From positions 4,402,001 through 4,466,000 of the forward strand of contig OZ038531.1 in NCBI GenBank assembly GCA_964036665.1: a DNA stretch of 64,000 bases, in the 5' to 3' direction. Both the position numbers and the translations under genes were made by a program. The notes under the pieces were generated by a model, which saw only the letters and a program-made list of their open reading frames with translations, was not told the origin of the DNA and did not search any database. The stretch is from Gordius sp. MW1 (Eukaryota; Nematomorpha; Gordioida; Gordea; Gordiidae). This document shows, piece by piece, positions 48,001 through 53,872 of the stretch (its first letter is position 1; every line of letters starts with the position of its first letter).

Positions 48001-48190
48001 ACCTTATTTTTATAGATTTGATTAAAAATTTATCTTAATTTTTAATAATTTCCCTTTTAAATTGTAAGAATTAATTAATATGTTTATTGACAAATTTGAG
48101 TATGCCAATGCAACGAGAATCAAGGAAGGTGTGATGATCAAGGAAATTGTCCATGCAGAAAAGGATTTTATGGAGTCAAATGCGATCAAA
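26962..48190 (+). CDS. multi-EGF-module gene, at least 19 exons (gene span)
   Basis: Nineteen plus-strand exons of 84-114 bp each encode one cysteine-rich module. The usual pattern is C-x-C-x(5-9)-C-x(4-6)-C-x-C-x(8)-C, ending G-(F/Y)-Y-G-x-x-C-(D/E)-x. Several read like the first six cysteines of a laminin-type EGF repeat, for example SCDRVTGKCHCKSTYYGNKC. All exons start after AG with two bases before the first codon and end with one base before GT, so every intron is phase 1. The exons could be joined or skipped without breaking the frame. This is the standard layout of extracellular EGF arrays (MEGF, tenascin, teneurin-like proteins), with disulphide-bonded adhesion or receptor roles. No signal peptide, transmembrane helix or paralogue-specific domain was seen, so I cannot choose a family. 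Introns run from 81 bp to several kb and are full of MITEs. That all exons form one transcript is inferred from strand, phase and similarity. Confidence 0.8.
27206..27298 (+). CDS. EGF-like exon 2
   Basis: ECNCHLNNTYECDDWARCVC then KRGFYGETCDK: all six cysteines. The intron before it is only 157 bp. CACAG acceptor, GGT donor. Confidence 0.88.
29419..29575. mobile_element. CATGGGCGTAGCCAG MITE
   Basis: The left end CATGGGCGTAGCCAG and right end CTGGCTAGCCCATG are inverted repeats. They enclose a G-rich left half (GGGGGTGCGGGGGAGGGG), a centre with AATGCAAAAACCCTTA, and a C-rich right half. TATA-rich flanks blur any target duplication. The frame at 29320-29523 runs across it and is not a gene. 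Confidence 0.8.
31048..31557. mobile_element. hAT MITE, TAGAGACATGC type
   Basis: 510 bp; ends TAGAGACATGCAA and GTGCAGGTCTCTA. The 8-bp flanks AGTAAAAT and AGCAAAAT agree at 7 positions. The right arm has the GGCCCGCTAAACCCC kind of sub-terminal sequence seen in the family member at 25593; the left arm is eroded. Confidence 0.75.
32010..32093 (+). CDS. EGF-like exon 3
   Basis: DCPCNGQPCKIDGECDCD then KTHVGKHCQR: six cysteines, the shortest module of the array (84 bp). ACAAAG acceptor, GGTAAT donor. Confidence 0.88.
32175..32261 (+). CDS. EGF-like exon 4
   Basis: CSCKNEATCNEEGDCQC then DYKHWGLECEK: six cysteines. It follows exon 3 after an 81-bp intron, the shortest intron of this gene. Confidence 0.88.
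32699..32803 (+). CDS. EGF-like exon 5
   Basis: DCSCASDLGRCIDSSDKCVC then QATDYKHGWGDYCQN: six cysteines, with a last loop longer than in neighbouring modules. TTTTAG acceptor, AGTAAT donor. Confidence 0.88.
32863..33234. mobile_element. Mutator-like MITE, 9-bp target duplication
   Basis: Inverted arms of about 60 bp (GTTCAAAAAGAAAGCTCTTC ... AATAAAAGCTGAT) face each other at 32870-32930 and 33170-33230. The 9-bp sequence GTCCACTTT stands on both sides (32854-32862, 33235-33243). Nine-base duplication with long terminal repeats starting in G suggests a MULE. The centre contains CCTAACCCTAACC but no coding frame. It lies 60 bp after EGF exon 5. Confidence 0.75.
33244..34185 (+). other. AT-rich intron part, nothing recognised
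   Basis: No EGF signature, repeat pair or other gene was found between the MULE-like MITE and exon 6. Short frames on both strands at 33265-33469 overlap each other and show no domain. Confidence 0.45.
34186..34272 (+). CDS. EGF-like exon 6
   Basis: KYCYSGKLDQKSGKCVC then QEGFGDHDCSK: five cysteines. The first C-x-C is reduced to Y-C-Y, so one disulphide cannot form in the usual way. Splice sites are AATAG and AAGTAAG. Confidence 0.78.
34790..34948. mobile_element. CATGGGCGTAGCCAGG MITE, eroded left end
   Basis: The left end is a degenerate CATAGGCAAGGCCAGG; the right end CTGGCTACGCCCAT is intact. A poly-G stretch, an internal GGGGCAAAACATAATTTTTT and a GGGTTTTTGCATT segment match the members at 43952 and 54902. 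Confidence 0.7.
35432..35573. mobile_element. CATGGGCGTAACCAGC MITE, eroded
   Basis: The left end CATGGGCGTAACCAG and a degenerate right end GCTGACTGCGGCCATG flank CCCCTCCTAAATGATTATTG, the right-half sequence of this family. The G-rich left half is lost. Confidence 0.6.
35984..36070 (+). CDS. EGF-like exon 7
   Basis: DCKCKNGGICNQDYSCTC then QRNFWGNKCEN: six cysteines. Close copy of exon 16. AAAG acceptor, AGTGAGT donor. Confidence 0.9.
36458..36553 (+). CDS. EGF-like exon 8
   Basis: GCTCGEKNTAFCNSKNGTCH then CKNGFYGDKCDQ: six cysteines, intact GTAATA donor. Its copy, exon 17, has lost that donor. Confidence 0.9.
36716..36808 (+). CDS. EGF-like exon 9
   Basis: ECDCGDNYESCDRVTGKCHC then KSTYYGNKCEN. 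The SCDxxTGxC spacing is the best laminin-EGF-like match of the array. Copy of exon 18. Confidence 0.9.
36938..37027 (+). CDS. EGF-like exon 10
   Basis: ECSCAKNQGWCDDQGKCQC then KKGFYGAICKK: six cysteines, 129 bp after exon 9. Copy of exon 19. Confidence 0.9.
37351..37555 (+). repeat. GA-rich dispersed repeat, plus-strand copy
   Basis: The hairpin CTCGGGCCTTCGGCCCTCGT, GA tract, TATACTCCGTATAAA and core GCTATGCAATTTATGGGCGA occur in the same order as at 6388. It continues directly into a composite repeat at 37545 (TATAGGCCCTTGTAGGGGAG). Confidence 0.85.
37545..38000 (+). repeat. composite repeat, partial units
   Basis: Two partial units in plus orientation: the complement of CTATGCCCTCCCCTACAAGG, GGCCAATGGTCATTTTTTTA, GGTCAGTAGCCAGCGGACGG, then AATTTAAT and poly-A. 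They surround a tRNA-like stretch at 37743-37813. Confidence 0.85.
37743..37813 (-). repeat. tRNA-derived SINE head (tRNA-His-like)
   Basis: On the minus strand a 71-nt stretch has an A-box-like TGGTATAGTGGTTA, an anticodon-arm-like part with loop TTGTGAA (would be GUG, histidine) and a B-box-like GGGGTTCAAGTC. The acceptor and T stems do not pair well and it is followed by AAAATT and poly-T, so it is a SINE-type derivative, not a functional tRNA gene. Shortened relatives are at 14545, 15180, 15649 and 56748. Confidence 0.6.
38001..38500 (+). repeat. single-copy leader of the composite repeat
   Basis: Contains TATACCTTTGAAGGAGGTTT (38258) and TTTTGTGTTAGTTTCTATCG, which reappear inverted at 58437-58512 in front of the minus-strand array. 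It therefore belongs to the same long element. CTACGGGTAAAGTTTC-like DNA near 38030 also reappears inverted at 60240-60290. Confidence 0.6.
38505..39200 (+). repeat. minisatellite array, CCAATGG...CCATTGG unit
   Basis: Six units at 100-120 bp spacing, of the same kind as at 13100: four with GGACACGGTAAAAGTGGATA followed by two with GGACGGCCAAAAAGTC. The two unit types are in the same order as at 13100. Frames on either strand through this stretch are repeat read-throughs. Confidence 0.92.
39201..39440 (+). repeat. composite repeat end with core motif
   Basis: GCGAGGGAGATAGAGATGAG, TAATATACCCAATGCAAATA, a short GGACAAC repeat and the terminal GAGCCCATAAATTGCATAGC follow one another exactly as at 13680-13935. 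Confidence 0.8.
39441..41089 (+). other. AT-rich intron part
   Basis: No exon or complete element recognised. A possible eroded CATGGGCGTAGCC right end (CTTGCGTACGCCCC) lies near 40583. Confidence 0.45.
41090..41185 (+). CDS. EGF-like exon 11
   Basis: ECDCYEYGTKTKGCEKTGQC then ECNIGYFGRACL: six cysteines. CTTAAG acceptor, CGTAAA donor. Confidence 0.88.
41276..41371 (+). CDS. EGF-like exon 12
   Basis: CECNDGHGDSCDLKTGICKC then HQEYTGDHCER: six cysteines with laminin-EGF-like SCDxKTG spacing. Only 90 bp separate it from exon 11. Confidence 0.9.
41467..41580 (+). CDS. EGF-like exon 13
   Basis: WEEFCDCNKTNSKHDICSN, DTHQCPC, KSGFYGKKCEQ: six cysteines, with an extended N-terminal part (114 bp, the longest). 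95 bp after exon 12. Confidence 0.88.
41651..42557. mobile_element. long fold-back hAT-like MITE
   Basis: 907 bp with ends TAGTGATGATCAAAACCTAG and ACCTAGGTTTTGAACATCACTA, flanked by a perfect 8-bp duplication CTAATTAT (41643-41650, 42558-42565). Each arm starts with about 160 bp of degenerate AACCTGAGGTTTCAGGTT repeats. A second inverted pair follows (AATATTTAAATC...ATACATGGTAAATATTTAAA), so nearly the whole element could fold back. No coding frame. Confidence 0.9.
42724..43004. mobile_element. AGGCGCGTAGCCAGGA MITE, short form
   Basis: Ends AGGCGCGTAGCCAGGATTTT and CTTGGCTACGCGCCT are inverted repeats. The internal sequence matches the inverted element at 48527 but has a large central deletion. 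The frame at 42857-43114 spans it and leaves at the right end; not a gene. Confidence 0.8.
43229..43324 (+). CDS. EGF-like exon 14
   Basis: CNCQNSFHAICNATTGHCPC then LPGYTGRDCTQ: six cysteines, with the consensus GYTGRDC end typical of EGF domains generally. AACAG acceptor, AGTAAG donor. Confidence 0.9.
43410..43693. mobile_element. CATAGGCGTAGCCAGG MITE with a second copy nested
   Basis: The outer ends are CATAGGCGTAGCCAGG (43410) and ATCCTGGCGACGCCCATG (to 43693). An inner element (43521-43636) with its own CATGGGCGTAGCCAGG and CTGGCTACGCCCATG ends lies inside. Right-half sequence of the outer copy (CCCTCCCTAAATCATTATTG) resumes after the inner element. Confidence 0.82.
43952..44123. mobile_element. 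CATGGGCGTACCCAGG MITE
   Basis: Near-perfect ends CATGGGCGTACCCAGG and CTGGGTACGCCCATG; both carry the same compensatory change (ACCC/GGGT for AGCC/GGCT). Poly-G runs lie inside both ends. Confidence 0.85.
44124..44631 (+). other. AT-rich intron part
   Basis: Nothing recognised between two MITEs. Confidence 0.4.
44632..44805. mobile_element. Mutator-like MITE, 10-bp target duplication
   Basis: 174 bp; arms of about 70 bp start GGTGCCCTTTCAACTCGCCG on the left and end with its imperfect complement CGGCAAGTTGACGGGCCACC. ATATATTACC stands on both sides (44622-44631, 44806-44815). The long arms and 10-bp duplication point to a MULE-type element. Confidence 0.85.
44816..45751 (+). other. AT-rich intron part
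   Basis: ATGTATAAAATTGGTGGGG and GGATTGATAAAAT (about 44816-44850) have a diverged match near 61868, so this is a dispersed repeat fragment. No exon seen. Confidence 0.4.
45752..45856 (+). CDS. EGF-like exon 15
   Basis: Reads ELMPCENQGAYTETRNRDGS, CNCKPNYEGNECGDI: four cysteines (C...C-x-C...C). As in exon 1 the first disulphide pair is missing, and GD(I) follows the last cysteine. CTAG acceptor, GGTAAA donor. Confidence 0.8.
45857..46874 (+). repeat. intron with CGGGC-rich hAT-like relic
   Basis: CGGG-rich arms at 46160-46250 and 46700-46855 flank an AT core. The core resembles 22540-22950 in the MITE at 22401 (TTAAAACTAGAAATCTAACTTTA in both). The right end TAGACCCCACGGGCCGCCCG (complement) is intact; the left end is eroded. 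A shortened duplicate of its left part is at 48380-48450. Confidence 0.65.
47220..47306 (+). CDS. EGF-like exon 16
   Basis: DCKCQNGGICNIDYSCTC then QRNFWGNKCEH: differs from exon 7 at three residues; all six cysteines kept; splice sites kept. Confidence 0.88.
47674..47778 (+). CDS. EGF-like exon 17, donor site altered
   Basis: DCTCKPNAAFCNSINGACHC then KIAFYGDECEH: six cysteines. The donor used by exon 8 is changed here from GT to GA (47767-47768). The frame continues through R-I-I-Y to a GT at 47779 that is again phase 1, and otherwise to a TAG at 47787. Either the exon uses the new donor and gains four residues, or this copy is decaying. Confidence 0.65.
47885..47977 (+). CDS. EGF-like exon 18
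   Basis: ECDCGNNYVRCGRLSGKCHC then KSTHYGNKCEN: copy of exon 9 with all cysteines and both splice sites intact, but the SCDRVTG stretch changed to RCGRLSG. Confidence 0.88.
48101..48190 (+). CDS. EGF-like exon 19
   Basis: CQCNENQGRCDDQGNCPC then RKGFYGVKCDQ: copy of exon 10. This is the last clear EGF module; what it splices to next is uncertain. Confidence 0.85.
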
Positions 48191-48526
48191 GTAAATCCTT
48201 ATAACAATGGTTTTATAATATATATTTCCATTGTTTTAATGGTATGATAAAGTACAAATATTTAAACCATAAAATAAAATTACGCAAAACAAATCAAAAT
48301 TAATTGGCATTAGTAGCATTAATTTTATTAAATATACATACTTTCATAAATTTCAATGTAAAATTTACCTTCAAGTTGCACTTTAAAAGTCGGGCCAGGC
48401 TCGGGTTAATTTAAAATTAAAAAAGATTTAGGACTCAGAACGGTTATTTATTAATTTTCGTTTCTGAAAGTTATATTTTAAATCGATTATTTTTTGTACT
48501 CCATTACTCGTTCGTTATATTTATTC

Positions 48527-49177
48527 CAGGCGCGTAGCCAAGGGGGCGGAAAGCGGGACTTTTCTACCCCCTTGACCAAAATTTGAAAAATTTTTTGATT
48601 AATAATTCGATTTTCTGGGTTAAAATATTATAGTTTAGTTGCATAAAAGATTTTGAGACACTTATAAAAGCCTGGAAACTTAATATATACATTCAATTTT
48701 TTGAATTTAACTTTCGACTAAAAGCTTGCACCCACCCACCCCACCATTATAATTTTCCACCATTGATTGTAAATTATGAAAAACTTGTTTTTTTTTATCT
48801 GAACACCGTTCATTTAGCTGTACTAAAAAATGTCAAGTAAACAGATTGAGTGACTGTATAATATTGCTTATTAGCAACTTGAGAATTTTTTCAGATCAAA
48901 CTCATATAATTTTGCTTTGGTTTCCGCCATTAATTAATTTTACCTTAAATGATAATATTTTCTGCCAGTTGAATAACTTGCATAAGGTCCATGTCCTTTT
49001 TTAAGGTATAAAAGCGATAGTAGATGCTCTGGTTAATGAAGAGAAGAGATTTTTCCAAAGCTGATACCGTCTAAAGCTTCGCATATAATGTACTCTAAGT
49101 TTATTTTGCTACTAATAAGTGTAGAAAATTTTTTTAAATTTTTCCTCACCCGTGAGAAAATCCTGGCTACGCGCCTG
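48527..49177. mobile_element. AGGCGCGTAGCCA MITE, long form
   Basis: About 650 bp with ends AGGCGCGTAGCCAAGGGGGC and AATCCTGGCTACGCGCCT. Sub-terminal sequences (GCGGGACTTTTCTACCCCCT; CCTCACCCGTGAGAAAATCC) match the short form at 42724 in inverse orientation. No coding frame. Confidence 0.85.
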
Positions 49178-49254
49178 ATGTAGGAAGAACTAATTTAAGA
49201 AAAAAATTTAATAAAAACTATTAAGCTAAAGTAAGATTTTGAATAATTTACGTG

Positions 49255-50445
49255 TACCAACATCCTGAACTATAATTGCAACTTGGGCAGAGGTAGATAC
49301 CCTTTATCAAAAACCTTACTCGACCTAATAGTTAAAATAACATTAATTGCTGAGAATAAAAAGTTAAAAACATGTCAATTACAAATAGTAATATTTGAAT
49401 CTTTAGCGACTACTCTAAAAATTTAAAATGGTAGGAAGTTGCGGACGCTGAAAATTGCATCTCTTTTATACATTAATTTTTATTCTATTAAATTTTGTAT
49501 ATCTGCACTGATTTAATATTTCTAAATTTACATTAGGTAATTTAATTGCTCGTATCTAATATTTAGAGTCCGAAACTCACTAAACTACAACCTGGCTTTT
49601 AGTTAGGACGTATATAAAAACTAATAATGTAATAAAGTATGACTAAACCTCGTTTTAATTAGTTAGTGAAGAGGGATATATATCCCGAGTAAAAGCCTTG
49701 GTAATATTAAAGGGCCTTCTAATCTACATTCCAAAAATGAACTAGTTCTGTTCCAAGCCCTTACTAGCACAATTTTAACTTTCAAATTCTTTTAAAAGAT
49801 CCTTCTCAATATTTTATAAATAAACAAATAAAATACATTTAATGAATCTGCTTGGTTTTCTTATATTCTTTTGTTTTTTTGAATAGCTTTATTCCTCCTG
49901 TTCAAAATGTGCCCTTGGGCTTAATGGTCTCTTAATTCTGCAAATTTTAGATTATTTCTATATGGAATCAATTATCTTTGATCCAAGATGCTCAAAGCAG
50001 TAGTTTTTAACCAAATATTTAAGTTTTCTCTAATTTTAATGTTCATACCAATTTACAGCACTGATTTACTATTGTTAAAATTTGTTTAAAATTGGTTATA
50101 AAGTTTGATGAAATATTGCATATAGTATATTATTAATATAGTGTTAGATGTTATCCCCCCGAGCATTTTGGAAACAAGTGCCGAAAACCCGAATTTCCCC
50201 ATTTTTGATGTGGATGCCTCTGGTATTTGATTACCTTATAAATATAAATCGTTTGTAATTATTTAAATACTGTCTGTTTAAAAAGATCATCACTAAATCA
50301 ATGTTCTGAAAGACGACAATTTTGATAATTGCAAAATATAAATGTACTCTATTAATCGTTTTATGTAGGAAAAACTAATTTAAAAGAAATTTAAAAAAAA
50401 AACTATCAAGTTCAAGTAAAACTATGTTGAAGAATGATTATTGTT
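49255..50445 (+). repeat. tandem unit A (~1.1 kb)
   Basis: The first of three direct copies. Shared landmarks are ACCTTACTCGACCTAATAG, TAGGTAATTTAATTGCTCGT, the palindrome GGGATATATATCCC, TATATGGAATCAATTATCTT, the GTTAGATGTTATCCCCC cassette and GTAGGAAAAACTAATTTAA. Copies B and C follow at 51632 and 52796. Confidence 0.9.
50154..50221 (+). pseudogene. EGF-like remnant in tandem unit A
   Basis: One frame reads CYPPEHFGNKCRK and stops six residues later; the Y-P-P-E-H-F-G-N-K-C spacing equals the end of an EGF module (compare RNFWGNKC of exon 7). That frame does not fit the phase-1 acceptor. Another frame, starting after the phase-1 AG and ending at a phase-1 GGTATT donor, is open and reads DVIPPSILETSAENPNFPIF. 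It is either an EGF relic or a small exon that has shifted frame. Confidence 0.45.
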
Positions 50446-51204
50446 ATATCCTCTGGGAAAGAAGGGGGTTCGGAAAATGTGAAGTACTGGGGGCAGACGG
50501 GGAGTTTGTCCTATTTATTTAGTGGACCTTGAAATTCAACTCAGATATTCGCCAACTAATAGTTTATTATATATGATTTCCTCCGAATAATACTAATAAC
50601 GTTCGTGTTAACTATATATGTGTGACGTCATGGGAAATATTTGTGGGAACAACGATATAATTTCGAGGATTTAAACAAAGGGAACTTTAGGGTCTCTCAG
50701 GGGTAAACTTTGATTCTCTAATCGCGGAATCCAGATTCTGAATGTTGGGGGGGGGGGAACTTTATGAAGACACGTTCGAAAACCAACGTTCTGGTGTATA
50801 TCGATTTTCATGGAGCTGCGGTTATTTTTCTGCCTTGTATCTTTATCCTCGAAACTTCTTTTCTTTTCGATCATTTTACCGCGCCAACTCTTGATGAATA
50901 ATTCTTCACCCAAGGATTTTCAAATCTTCGGCTGACAGTTCTAGTTCTCCGCTACGTTTCTTGGGTCAAGTCTTTATTTATAACCCGGGGTTGTTGTATC
51001 CTTGCATTTCTCCGTTACGCTTCTCGGGCCAAGTCCTGATTTATGCCTTGTTTTGCCGTATCCTTGCTCTATTTCTCTACCAACCCAATCTTCGGTAACC
51101 TTCCTCCGTCCTTAGCCCGCTTTTTGAAGCAAATTATCGATCTAGGCTCCGCCATTCCTAATAAAGATTGTTATCGTTCATGCATACCTACATGACATTT
51201 ACAT
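50446..51204. other. insertion between tandem units A and B
   Basis: This stretch interrupts the tandem array. It is less AT-rich, with CTCCGCTACGTTTCTTGGGT and CTCCGTTACGCTTCTCGGGC repeated at 50947 and 51011, and ends with AATAAAGATTGTTATCGTTCA. The first TG and last CA and the AATAAA near the end would suit a solo LTR, but no target duplication is visible. The 80-codon minus frame (50671-50913) has no known motif. Confidence 0.4.
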
Positions 51205-51212
51205 GTATTATC

Positions 51213-51631
51213 CATAGACTACATAGACTGCTCATCACGGTATAAAATGTGTGTGTTTTTTTCCGCCATTTTGATGAACAATACCGTCCTATATCACATA
51301 ATGGCGTTGTGCGCTCTGCCGTTTTTTTCGAACAGGAGAGGTAAAGAAAAAAGGTTTTGATTTCATAAATAAGTAAGAACATTACTTTACATTTTTAATT
51401 TTTATGAAATGTGTCAATAATAAATTTTTTAAAAATGTCATATCTTAAGTAATATCCTACTTATTTATGGAACCAAAACCTTTTTTCTTTACCTCCCCTG
51501 TTCGAAAAAAACGGCAGAGCGCAAAACGCCATTATGTGATATAGGACGGTATTGTTCATCAAAATGGCGGCAAATTTCACACACAATTTGCCATATGGAA
51601 TATATGACATGAGCAGTCTATGTAGTCTATG
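51213..51631. mobile_element. P-superfamily fold-back MITE
   Basis: A 419-bp element made of two inverted arms of about 185 bp, starting CATAGACTACATAGACTGCT and ending with the complement. It is flanked by a perfect 8-bp duplication GTATTATC (51205-51212, 51632-51639). The first nine bases CATAGACTA equal those of the complete P-like element at 7404, and the duplication length is the same. The uninterrupted sequence exists in tandem unit C near 52799 (ATGTATTATCTTGAAC). No coding capacity. Confidence 0.9.
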
Positions 51632-52795
51632 GTATTATCCTGAACAATAGGTATTTGGGTAGAGGTACATACGCTGTATCAAAGACCTTACTCGACCTAA
51701 TAGGTAAAATAAAAGAATTAAATAAGTTATAAACTTATCAATTACAACTAGTAATATTTTGATCTTTGGCGACTTTTTTAAAAATTAAAAATGTTAAGAA
51801 GTAGCAGACGTTCAAAACTGCATCTCTATTTGTCTTCAGTTTTTATTTTAATTAATTTTGTTATCATGAGTTGCATTGATTTAATATATCTAAATTTACA
51901 TTAGGTAATTTAATTGCTCGTTTCTAATATTTAGAGTCTGAAACTCACAAAACTACAACCTGGCTTATAGTTAGGATGCACGTTAAAAATTATGTAATAA
52001 AGTATGACTAAACTTTGTTTTAATTAGTTAGTGAAGAGGGATATATATCCCGAGTAAAAGCCTTGGTAATATCAGAGGGCCTTCTAATCTACATTCCAAA
52101 AATGAACTAGTTCTGTTCCAAGCCCTTACTAGCACAATTTTAACTTTCAAATTCTTTTAAAAGATTCTTCTCAATATTAAATAAACAAATAAATTACATT
52201 TAATGAATTTGCTTGGTTTTCTTATATTCTTTTGTTTTTTTAAATAGCTTTATTCCTCCTGTTTAAAATGTGCTCTTGGGCTTAATGTTCTCTTAATTCT
52301 GCAAATTTTAGATTATTTCTATATGGAATCAATTATCTTTGATCCAAGATGCTCAAAGTCGTAGTTTTTTAACCAAATACTTAAGTTTTTCTTGTGATTT
52401 TAATTGTTCATACCAATTTACAGCACTGATTTACTATTGTTAAAATTTGTTTAAAATTGGTTATAAAGTTTGATGAAATATTGCATATAGTATATTATTA
52501 AAATAGTGTTAGATGTTATCCCCCAGAGCATTTTGGGAACGAGTGCCAAAGAGAACGCGAATCCTCCCACTTCTGATGTGGATGGCTCTGGTATTTTATT
52601 ACCTTATAAATATGAATCATTTGTAATTATTTAAATGTTGTTAAAAAGATCATCACTAATATCGTTCTGAAAGACGACAATTTTGATAATTGAAAAATAT
52701 GAATGTACTCTACTCGTTTTATGTAGGAAAAACTAATTTAAGAGAAAATTCATAAAAAAAATTATCAAGTTCAAGTAAAACTATGTTGAAGAATG
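51632..52795 (+). repeat. tandem unit B
   Basis: Second copy of the unit described at 49255, collinear along its full length and starting at the edge of the P-type MITE. The EGF-like cassette is at 52518-52591. Here the phase-1 frame reads DVIPQSILGTSAKENANPP and stays open to a GGTATT donor; the alternative frame reads CYPPEHFGNECQRERESSHF and then stops. Confidence 0.88.
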
Positions 52796-53760
52796 ATTAC
52801 ATGTATTATCTTGAACAATTGGTATTTGGGTAGAGGTACATACGCTGTATAATATCAAAGACCTTACTCGACCTAATAGTTTAAATAAAAGAATTAAAAA
52901 AGTTATAAACTTATCAATTACAATACAAATAGTAATATTTTGATCTTTGGCAACTTTTCAAAAATTTAAAATGTTAGGAAGTAGTAGACGTTCAAAACTG
53001 CATCTCTATTTGTCTTTAGTTTTTATTCTAATTAATTTTGTTATCATAAGTTGCATTGATTTAATATTTCCAAATTCACATTAGGTAATTTAATTGCTCG
53101 TATCTAATATTTAGAGCCTGAAACTCACAAAACTACAACCTGGCTTCTAGTTAGGATGCATGTTAAAAATTATGTAATAAAGTATGACTAAACCTTGTTT
53201 TAATTAAAAGCCTTGATAATATCAGAGGGCTCTCCAATTTACATTGCAAAAATGAACCAGTTAAGTTCCAAGCCCCTACTAGCACAATTTTAAGTTTCAA
53301 ATTCTTTTAAAAGATCCTTCTCAATATTTTATATACATTTGTTAATTTGCTTGGTTTTCTTATATCCATTTGTTTTTTAAGTATTTTTTATTCCTCCTGT
53401 TTATAATGTGCTCTTGGGCTTAATGTTCTCTGAATTCTGCAAATTTCAAATTATTTCTACATGGAATCAATTATCTTTGATCCAAGATGCTCAAAGCAGT
53501 AATTTTTTAACCAAATATTTAAGTTTTCTTCAGATTTTAATTTGATTTACTTATTTAAAATTTGTTTAAAATTTGTTATAAATTAATTTGATGAAATATT
53601 GCATATTGTTGATTATTATTAAATATTGTTAGAAGTTATCCCCCCGAGCTTTTTGAGAGCGAATGCCGAAATAAAGAGTACTATTGAGAATGGCTCTGGT
53701 ATTTCATTACCTTATAAATATGAATTATTTGTAATTATTATATTATTCCAATATTGCCTA
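52796..53760 (+). repeat. tandem unit C
   Basis: Third, most diverged copy; the GGGATATATATCCC palindrome is deleted. The cassette at 53630-53699 reads EVIPPSFLRANAEIKSTIEN in the phase-1 frame. The EGF frame has lost its first cysteine (SYPPELFESEC). Confidence 0.85.
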
Positions 53761-53818
53761 TTTTAAAAAAATGAAAAATATGATTAAATTTACAACTTAC
53801 AAACCTTATATTTTTTAG

Positions 53819-53872
53819 ACTTTATAGGATCGTTATTGTCACCAATCCTCGTGGTAAAAACATATACCCGGG
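53819..53872 (+). CDS. possible small phase-1 exon
   Basis: TTTTTTAG acceptor, 54 bp open in phase 1, then GGTAAA donor; reads FIGSLLSPILVVKTYTR. The hydrophobic part could belong to a membrane segment downstream of the EGF array, but it is too short to be sure that it is an exon. Confidence 0.25.

Larger units (their letters stand above)
46875..48300 (+). repeat. four-exon block, second copy
   Basis: Same-orientation copy of 35640-37320 with exons 16-19 in the order of exons 7-10. Coding and intron sequences both match, so it arose as genomic DNA and not through RNA. Confidence 0.9.

Noticed and set aside
50446..51204. Solo LTR
   Set aside because: TG...CA ends and a late AATAAA are suggestive, but no target duplication could be matched; kept only as an unassigned insertion.
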